DNA from: Spirochaetaceae bacterium
GTDB taxonomy: Bacteria; Spirochaetota; Spirochaetia; Treponematales; Breznakiellaceae
Assembly: GCA_031280115.1 (NCBI GenBank)
Contig: JAITHF010000245.1
Span: forward strand, 1 to 10,016
Reading direction: 5' to 3'
DNA length: 10,016 nucleotides
Shown here: positions 5,595 to 10,016 of the stretch, one piece after another
Layout: the number at the start of each line of letters is the position of its first letter
Position numbering within the stretch: position 1 is the stretch's first letter
The notes under the pieces: model-generated
The model's input: the letters and a program-made list of their open reading frames with translations, nothing else
Databases searched by the model: none
What the model was told of the DNA's origin: nothing
Translations under genes and position numbers: made by a program

Positions 5595-5600
5595 TCGGGT

Positions 5601-6680
5601 ATGGGAAAAGAAAAAATACCGGCGCCGGAAAAAACAAGATCCCTGCTCCACGCTGAAAAAGCCCTGGCCGAAGACGACGCTGACCGCTCCCTGCGCCCTC
5701 AGCGCCTCGCCGAATTCCTTGGCCAGGACGCCATGAAAGAAAACCTTGCAGTCTTTATCAGCGCGGCCAAAGAACGCGGGGAAAGCCTTGACCACCTCTT
5801 TCTCATCGGCCCACCGGGGCTGGGGAAAACCACCCTGGCCCAGGTGGTGGCCCGGGAACTGGGCGTGGATTTCAAGGTCACCTCCGCGCCGGCCCTTGAC
5901 AAGCCCAAAGACCTTGCCGGAATCCTCACGGCGGTTACTGAAAAAACCGTCTTTTTTATCGACGAAATCCATAGGCTCAAGCCCGCGCTTGAAGAAATGC
6001 TGTATATTGCCATGGAAGACTACGAGCTTGACTGGATTATCGGACAGGGCCCCAGCGCCAGAACCATCCGCATCCCCATTCCGCCGTTCACTATGGTCGG
6101 GGCCACCACCAAAGCGGGCAATGTCTCAAGCCCCCTTATAAGCCGCTTCGGTATAACCTGCCGGTTCTCGTTCTACGAACCAAAAGACATGGAAGCGATT
6201 ATCCGCAGGTCCGCCGGCATACTCAAAGCCCCCATCACCATAGACGCCTCCCGCCGCCTTGCCGCCTCGTCCCGGGGCACCCCGCGGGTGGCAAACCGCC
6301 TCATCCGCAGGATGCGCGACTTCGCCCAGGCCCGCCGGACGCCGGCTATTACCCTTGACGTGGTGGAAGAAGGGCTTAACCGCCTTGAGATCGACCGCCT
6401 GGGGCTTGAGAAATACGACCGGGAAATCCTTGCCATCATTATTGAGCGCTACCGCGGGGGGCCTGTGGGCGCCGAGACCCTGGCTATCTCTTTGGGCGAA
6501 ACCGTTGATACCCTTGAAGATTACTATGAGCCCTACCTTATACAGTCAGGGCTGCTCCAGCGCACCCCCCGGGGCAGAATGGCAACGCCCCGTGCGTACC
6601 AGCACCTTAACCTCCCCCAAAACGCCGCCTCTCAAACTTCCGGCGGCGGGACCCATGAAGACCAGCGCGTTCTCATTTGA
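5601..6680 (+). CDS. ruvB: Holliday junction branch-migration ATPase RuvB
   Basis: RuvB is the hexameric AAA+ motor that, with RuvA, drives branch migration of Holliday junctions before RuvC cleavage. The protein has 359 residues, near the usual 330-350. The N-terminal block LRPQRLAEFLGQDAMKENL (31-49) is typical. Walker A is GPPGLGKT (70-77) and Walker B is FFIDEIHRL (118-126). Sensor 1 is GATTKAG (167-173, more often GATTRAG). The arginine finger is R182 in LISRFG, and sensor 2 is R229 in RGTPRVANR. The C-terminal winged helix has GGPVGAETLAISLGE and TPRGRMATPRAY. About 20 residues follow the usual end. The ATG at 5601 fits family length. The in-frame GTG at 5547 would add 18 residues encoded by repeat DNA. 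The 3' end overlaps queA by 26 bp, so the two are probably co-transcribed. RuvA and RuvC are not in the window. Confidence 0.96.
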   Translation: MGKEKIPAPEKTRSLLHAEKALAEDDADRSLRPQRLAEFLGQDAMKENLAVFISAAKERGESLDHLFLIGPPGLGKTTLAQVVARELGVDFKVTSAPALDKPKDLAGILTAVTEKTVFFIDEIHRLKPALEEMLYIAMEDYELDWIIGQGPSARTIRIPIPPFTMVGATTKAGNVSSPLISRFGITCRFSFYEPKDMEAIIRRSAGILKAPITIDASRRLAASSRGTPRVANRLIRRMRDFAQARRTPAITLDVVEEGLNRLEIDRLGLEKYDREILAIIIERYRGGPVGAETLAISLGETVDTLEDYYEPYLIQSGLLQRTPRGRMATPRAYQHLNLPQNAASQTSGGGTHEDQRVLI

Positions 6681-7671
6681 CCTTCCCCCCGGGCTCATCG
6701 CCCAAGAGCCGCCGGAAGAACGGGGGGCAAGCCGGCTTATGACCCTTGACCGCCAGGCCCGGGCCGTGGGCCACTGCCGCGTCGCGGACCTGCCCCGCCT
6801 CCTCATGCCTGAAACCCTGCTGGTGCTTAATAACACAAAAGTACGCAAGGCCCGGCTCAAGGCGGTCTGCGCGGCAACAGGCAGGGGAGCGGAGTTCCTG
6901 CTGCTCAGGCGCCGCGATGACGCCGCATGGGAAGCGCTGATGCGGCCTTCGCCGCGCCGCGCCAAGGGGAGGCGCTACGTGTTCGCCGACGGGCGGCAGG
7001 GGGAGGTCATGGAGGAACAGGGCGGCGTGGCGGTGCGCTTTGAGGCGCCTCTCAGCGAGGCGTGGTTTGAGGCCCACGGCCTTGTGCCGCTGCCGCCGTA
7101 TATCAAGCGGGGCCCTGCTGAAGCGGACAGCGCCCGCTATCAAACCGTGTACGCAGGCCCTGTCGGGTCCGCGGCGGCGCCTACCGCAGGGCTGCACATA
7201 ACCGCCGGCCTCCTTGACGCCCTGAGGCGCGCGGGCATGAAAGCGGCCTTTATAACGCTCCACGTGGGGCTTGGCACGTTCCTGCCGGTGCGTACCGAAC
7301 AGGTTGAGGACCACCTGATGCACGAAGAGGCGTTTCACATAAGCAGCGAAGCAGCCGGCGCGGTGGAAGAAGCGAAAGCCGCGGGCAGGAGCGTTGCCGC
7401 AGTAGGCACCACCAGCGTCAGGGCCCTTGAGTCCGCCTGGCAGGGCGGGGTTCTGGCGCAGGGGGAGCAGGCCACCTCGCTCTTTATCTACCCGGGCTAC
7501 GATTTTAAGGTGGTTGACGCGGTTTTTACCAATTTTCATACCCCCCGGTCAACCTTGCTCATGCTGGTTTCCGCGTTTGCCGGCCTTGGCCTGATACAGG
7601 AAGGCTACGCCGCGGCAATACAGGAGGGCTACCGGTTCTTCAGTTACGGCGACGCCATGCTCATCCGCTAG
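6655..7671 (+). CDS. queA: S-adenosylmethionine:tRNA ribosyltransferase-isomerase QueA
   Basis: QueA transfers and isomerises the ribosyl part of S-adenosylmethionine onto 7-aminomethyl-7-deazaguanine at tRNA wobble position 34, forming epoxyqueuosine in the cytoplasm. The 338-residue product has normal family length. Family blocks run in order: LVLNNTKVRKARL (56-68), LPPYIKR (146-152), RYQTVYAGPVGSAAAPTAGL (161-180), TLHVGLGTFLPV (201-212), EEAFHIS (224-230), VGTTSVRALES (250-260), FIYPGYDFKVVDAVFTNFHT (277-296), STLLMLVSAFAG (299-310) and YRFFSYGDAMLI (326-337). The ATG at 6655 gives the family N-terminus (MKTSAFSFDLPPGLIAQEP). The frame is open further upstream only because it shadows ruvB. 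The 26-bp overlap with ruvB and the lack of a strong ribosome-binding site suggest translational coupling. ruvB-queA adjacency is common in bacteria. Confidence 0.97.
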   Translation: MKTSAFSFDLPPGLIAQEPPEERGASRLMTLDRQARAVGHCRVADLPRLLMPETLLVLNNTKVRKARLKAVCAATGRGAEFLLLRRRDDAAWEALMRPSPRRAKGRRYVFADGRQGEVMEEQGGVAVRFEAPLSEAWFEAHGLVPLPPYIKRGPAEADSARYQTVYAGPVGSAAAPTAGLHITAGLLDALRRAGMKAAFITLHVGLGTFLPVRTEQVEDHLMHEEAFHISSEAAGAVEEAKAAGRSVAAVGTTSVRALESAWQGGVLAQGEQATSLFIYPGYDFKVVDAVFTNFHTPRSTLLMLVSAFAGLGLIQEGYAAAIQEGYRFFSYGDAMLIR

Positions 7672-7699
7672 GAGGCTAGGCCGCCCCTTGCGTATCCGG

Positions 7700-7705
7700 T
7701 ATGAT
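7700..7705 (+). promoter_or_regulatory. -10-like hexamer before rsmE (TATGAT)
   Basis: TATGAT ends 5 nt before the rsmE ATG at 7711, so a start site would coincide with the start codon. No -35 match is visible at 16-18 bp. GGAGG occurs at 7671-7675, 35 nt upstream and too far to act as a Shine-Dalgarno. Spacing is the same as at ruvB and at the peptidase gene. Confidence 0.42.
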
Positions 7706-7710
7706 GGGCC

Positions 7711-8463
7711 ATGAACATCATTCTTTTTGAGGAACACGAGCTGGGCCTTCCCCTTCCGGCGCGGGATGAACGCGCCGCCCACCTGCGCTCGGTGCTGGGC
7801 AAGAAGGCCGGGGACGGCTTTGACGCCGGCGTGCTGGGGGGAAAGCGGGGGCGCGGCGTTATCCAGCAGGTCGGCCCTGACGGCGCGGTGTGGTATACCC
7901 TCGACCTGCGCTGCCCGCCGCCGCGCCGGACGCCGGTACGCATGGCCCTGGGCTTTGCGCGGCCTATTCAGCTGAAGCGTATCCTGCGGGACCTTGCCTC
8001 CCTGGGGGCCGCGGCGGTTGACCTTATGGGAACCGAACTGGGGGAAAAGAGTTATAAGGATACGGCGCTCCTGTCCGGCGGCGGCGCCCGGGCCGCCCTC
8101 ATACAAGGCGCGGTTCAGGCAAGAGATACCTGCATCCCTCTTGTTACGGTGTATCCCTCAGTGAGGGAGTGGCTGAAGGCGGCGCCCTGGCCGCCGCTTG
8201 CGGCGCTTGCGGCGCTTGACAACGAGCGGCCCCAGGGCGCCTTTTCCTGTTATGATGCGCCTGCCCCGCCTCCGGGTTTGGGGGGCGCGGAGCGGATGGT
8301 GCTTGCAATAGGCGCTGAGCGGGGGTGGTCCGAGCGGGAGCGGCAGGAACTTGAGGCCGCGGGCTTCGCGCGCCTTTCCCTTGGCCGGCGGGCCCTGCGT
8401 ACTGAGACGGCCTGCGTGGCGGCGCTGATTCTGGCTATGGAAAAAACCGGGGAACTTGGGTAA
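7711..8463 (+). CDS. rsmE: 16S rRNA m3U1498 methyltransferase RsmE
   Basis: RsmE is a SPOUT-fold enzyme that uses S-adenosylmethionine to methylate N3 of U1498 in 16S rRNA, acting on the assembled small subunit. At 250 residues it matches the family. The N-terminal PUA-like RNA-binding part covers about 1-70 (DERAAHLRSVLGKKAGDGF is the usual RxxHLxxVLR-like block). The SPOUT domain covers about 75-245, with ALGFARPIQLKRILRDLASL (79-98), VDLMGTELGEKSY (103-115) and the cofactor-knot end LSLGRRALRTETACVAALI (222-240). The usual IGPEGG loop reads IGAERGWS (200-207), so proline and a glycine are replaced. This is either a lineage variant or a sign of altered cofactor binding. It lies 39 bp after queA and 9 bp before the next gene. 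Confidence 0.92.
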   Translation: MNIILFEEHELGLPLPARDERAAHLRSVLGKKAGDGFDAGVLGGKRGRGVIQQVGPDGAVWYTLDLRCPPPRRTPVRMALGFARPIQLKRILRDLASLGAAAVDLMGTELGEKSYKDTALLSGGGARAALIQGAVQARDTCIPLVTVYPSVREWLKAAPWPPLAALAALDNERPQGAFSCYDAPAPPPGLGGAERMVLAIGAERGWSERERQELEAAGFARLSLGRRALRTETACVAALILAMEKTGELG

Positions 8464-8466
8464 GAT
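8461..8466 (+). promoter_or_regulatory. -10-like hexamer before the peptidase gene (TAAGAT)
   Basis: TAAGAT starts with the rsmE stop codon and ends 6 nt before the ATG at 8473. TGGAAA at 8438-8443 (4 of 6 matches to TTGACA) stands 17 bp upstream. No Shine-Dalgarno is present. A leaderless message starting at the ATG would fit, beside read-through from rsmE. Confidence 0.42.
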
Positions 8467-8472
8467 ACAGGC

Positions 8473-9294
8473 ATGGATCAAGAACAACTTAAAGGGGCGC
8501 TTCTGCGGGTTGCCGAAGCGCCGCTGGATTTTACCCTGCTTTTTTCCGGCAAAAAGAGTAAAAAGATAAACGGCCTCTACAAGGCGGAGTCCCGGGAAAT
8601 CATCATTCATAACCGTAATTTCACTGACGAAAACCTGCTCATGTACACGGCCGTCCATGAATACGCCCACCACTTGCACGCCTGCGCCCGGGGCGGCGTC
8701 CTCTCTGCCCGGTCCCACAGCGCCGAGTTCTGGAGTATTTTCCACGGCCTTCTGGAAGAGGCCGAGAAAAAAGGGCTCTACCGGAACGTGTTCGCCGCCT
8801 CCCCTGAGCTTGCGGCGCTCACCGATCTTATACGGGAGGAATACCTGCGGAAGAACGGGGACCTTTTGAAGGAACTGGGGGAGAGCCTGCTGCGCGCCTT
8901 TGAACTGTGCGCGTCCCTGGGCGGGCGGTTCGAGGATTACCTTGACCGGGTGCTGCGTATCCCCCGGGCCGCGGCGGAAGCGGCCATGAAGATGCACCAT
9001 TATAACATCAACAGCGCTGTCGGCCCGGACAATATGCGCTTTCTTGCGGGGATCCGCAATGAGGGCGAGCGGAACGCGGCAGAGGAGGCGCTGCTTAAAG
9101 GGAAAAGCCCTGACACCGTGCGGGTGGAGGCCAAGCGCCGGGCCCAGGGTTTGGCGGTCCCTCAAGGGGAAGAAAAAGACGCCGGGCCCAGGTCGGTGCT
9201 GGAAAAGGAGAAGGCCCGGCTTGAGCGGACCATCGCCCATCTTTCAGAGCGGCTTAAAGTAATAGAACGCGCCCTTGCCCCGCCGCCCCCTTGA
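8473..9294 (+). CDS. HExxH zinc-metallopeptidase-like protein with a C-terminal helical, ParB-HTH-like region
   Basis: Product of 273 residues with no signal peptide, so probably cytoplasmic. Residues 40-67 contain SREIIIHNRNF and then AVHEYAHH, an HExxH zinc motif (H62, E63, H66). RSHSAEFW (80-87) supplies a plausible third ligand, H82, in the H-x(2)-F-W setting seen in SprT/WLM-like minigluzincins. Residues about 138-222 are helical (GRFEDYLDRVLRIPRAAAEA, then FLAGIRNEGERNAAEEALLK and SPDTVRVEAKRR). Their order, a helix-turn-helix-like IPRAAAEA-AMKM unit followed by a repeated-helix pair, recalls the central domain of ParB proteins, but I cannot verify this. Residues about 242-268 form a short charged coiled coil, followed by a PPPP end. 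The protein is not a family I can name. The gene follows rsmE after 9 bp and is convergent with clpB. Confidence 0.8.
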   Translation: MDQEQLKGALLRVAEAPLDFTLLFSGKKSKKINGLYKAESREIIIHNRNFTDENLLMYTAVHEYAHHLHACARGGVLSARSHSAEFWSIFHGLLEEAEKKGLYRNVFAASPELAALTDLIREEYLRKNGDLLKELGESLLRAFELCASLGGRFEDYLDRVLRIPRAAAEAAMKMHHYNINSAVGPDNMRFLAGIRNEGERNAAEEALLKGKSPDTVRVEAKRRAQGLAVPQGEEKDAGPRSVLEKEKARLERTIAHLSERLKVIERALAPPPP

Positions 9295-9332
9295 GAGGGA
9301 GTGTCAAACGGCGCATCCTGCGGGCCTGCCTG

Positions 9333-9361
9333 CCGGATAAAGCGCGTCCGGGTATCTTTTT
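9333..9361 (+). terminator. Weak intrinsic terminator after the peptidase gene
   Basis: CCGGA (9333-9337) and TCCGG (9347-9351) form a 5-bp stem with a 9-nt loop, followed by GTATCTTTTT. It lies in the 65-bp gap between convergent genes, where a terminator is expected, but the stem is short. Confidence 0.35.
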
Positions 9362-10016
9362 AGGGGAAGACAAGGCCGTTTTCCCCTTTGTCAACCTTCA
9401 CCGTGTCGCCGTCCCTGATTGTTCCGGCAATAACCGCTTTGGCAAGGGGGTTTTCCAGTTCGGCCTGCAAAGCCCGTTTAAGGGGGCGGGCGCCGAAAAG
9501 CGGGTCGTACCCGCGCTCCGCAAGGAGCGCCTTCGCCGCCTCTGTCAGCGCAAGCCCTATCCTGCGCCCGGACAAGCGTTTCTCAAGGCGCTCAAGCTGG
9601 ATTTCCAGTATTTTGCCGATTTCTTGGGGCCCGAGCCGGTTAAACAGCACGGTCTCATCAATGCGGTTAAGAAACTCCGGCCTGAAACGCTGCTTTAAAA
9701 GCTCCCCCAGGGCGTCCTTCAGGGCCTGCCCGTCCGGCGCCTCAAGGATGAGGTCAGATCCCAGATTGCTGGTCATAATAATAATGACGTTCTTAAAGTC
9801 AACCGCCCGGCCCTGGCTGTCGGTGAGCCGCCCGTCGTCGAGTATTTGAAGGAACACGTTAAACACCTCGGGGTGCGCCTTTTCAACCTCGTCAAAAAGA
9901 ATAACGCTGTACGGGCGGCGGCGCACCGCCTCGGTGAGCTGCCCCCCCTGTTCGTAGCCCACATACCCCGGAGGCGCCCCGATAAGGCGGCTTACCGAGT
10001 GCTTTTCGCCGTACTC
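9360..10016 (-). CDS. clpB: ATP-dependent disaggregase ClpB, C-terminal part (5' end beyond the window)
   Basis: ClpB is a hexameric AAA+ chaperone that, with DnaK, pulls proteins out of aggregates. The visible 218 residues cover most of the second ATPase domain (D2) and the C-terminal small domain. [20 protein letters not shown] carries the pore loop (GYVG). [20 protein letters not shown] holds Walker B, IIMTSNLG is sensor 1, [10 protein letters not shown] has the arginine finger, and [15 protein letters not shown] is sensor 2. The D2 Walker A and the whole first ATPase domain lie past base 10016. The text fits ClpB better than ClpA or ClpC ([26 protein letters not shown]). The start cannot be seen. 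In-frame codons near 9962 are internal. The stop is TAA at 9360-9362. Confidence 0.95.
   Translation of the reverse strand, partial: EYGEKHSVSRLIGAPPGYVGYEQGGQLTEAVRRRPYSVILFDEVEKAHPEVFNVFLQILDDGRLTDSQGRAVDFKNVIIIMTSNLGSDLILEAPDGQALKDALGELLKQRFRPEFLNRIDETVLFNRLGPQEIGKILEIQLERLEKRLSGRRIGLALTEAAKALLAERGYDPLFGARPLKRALQAELENPLAKAVIAGTIRDGDTVKVDKGENGLVFP

Noticed and set aside
5547..5600. Longer RuvB N-terminus from the GTG at 5547
   Set aside because: The 18 extra residues (MNPPSGVAGWYRAWY...) are encoded by repeat-arm DNA and have no RuvB similarity. The ATG at 5601 gives family length and matches the promoter geometry.
6259..6654. N-terminal extension of QueA
   Set aside because: This is an out-of-frame shadow of ruvB. 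The QueA family N-terminus begins at the ATG at 6655.
8158..9240. Minus-strand frame of 360 residues opposite rsmE and the peptidase gene
   Set aside because: It is antisense to two convincing genes on the plus strand. Its length is explained by GC-rich codon bias.
9291..9698. Plus-strand frame after the peptidase gene
   Set aside because: It is antisense to clpB, whose protein is unmistakable.

Overview
The window looks like chromosomal DNA of a moderately GC-rich bacterium. A treponeme-like spirochaete, perhaps of the insect-gut type, is my best guess, from the protein style and the dense intergenic repeats. This is an inference with no marker gene behind it. Most genes are GC-rich. The first 1.2 kb is clearly AT-richer and looks acquired.

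Layout. (1) 1-1170: the 3' end of a type I restriction-modification gene, apparently a methylase (HsdM) fused to a specificity subunit (HsdS). It is followed at 1169-1426 by a scar in which the tail of a plus-strand gene, resembling the C-terminus of site-specific DNA methyltransferases, meets the head of a minus-strand small secreted protein. (2) 1546-2130, minus: a cyclase/kynurenine-formamidase-like metal hydrolase. (3) 2254-4374, plus: a large polytopic membrane protein with a degenerate M28-peptidase-like extracytoplasmic domain. (4) 4351-5580: a 1.2-kb composite repeat. Imperfect inverted arms, each holding two copies of a 56-66-bp unit, enclose a 62-bp direct duplication and an array of 22 exact-length 21-bp units, each built around a 14-bp palindrome. 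(5) 5601-9294, plus: ruvB, queA, rsmE and a zinc-metallopeptidase-like gene, closely packed. (6) 9360-10016, minus: the C-terminal third of the ClpB disaggregase, convergent with the previous gene.

The housekeeping genes act in Holliday-junction migration (RuvB), queuosine tRNA modification (QueA), 16S rRNA methylation (RsmE) and protein disaggregation (ClpB). They do not form one pathway.

The most unusual content is the repeat composite in (4). It reaches into the last codons of the upstream gene and up to the putative ruvB promoter. The second unusual point is that ruvB, rsmE and the peptidase gene each have a TANNNT -10-like hexamer 5-6 nt before the ATG and no Shine-Dalgarno, which suggests leaderless transcripts. 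No complete new enzyme system is evident. The novelty candidates are the repeat composite, the M28-like membrane protein and the peptidase with an extra helical domain.
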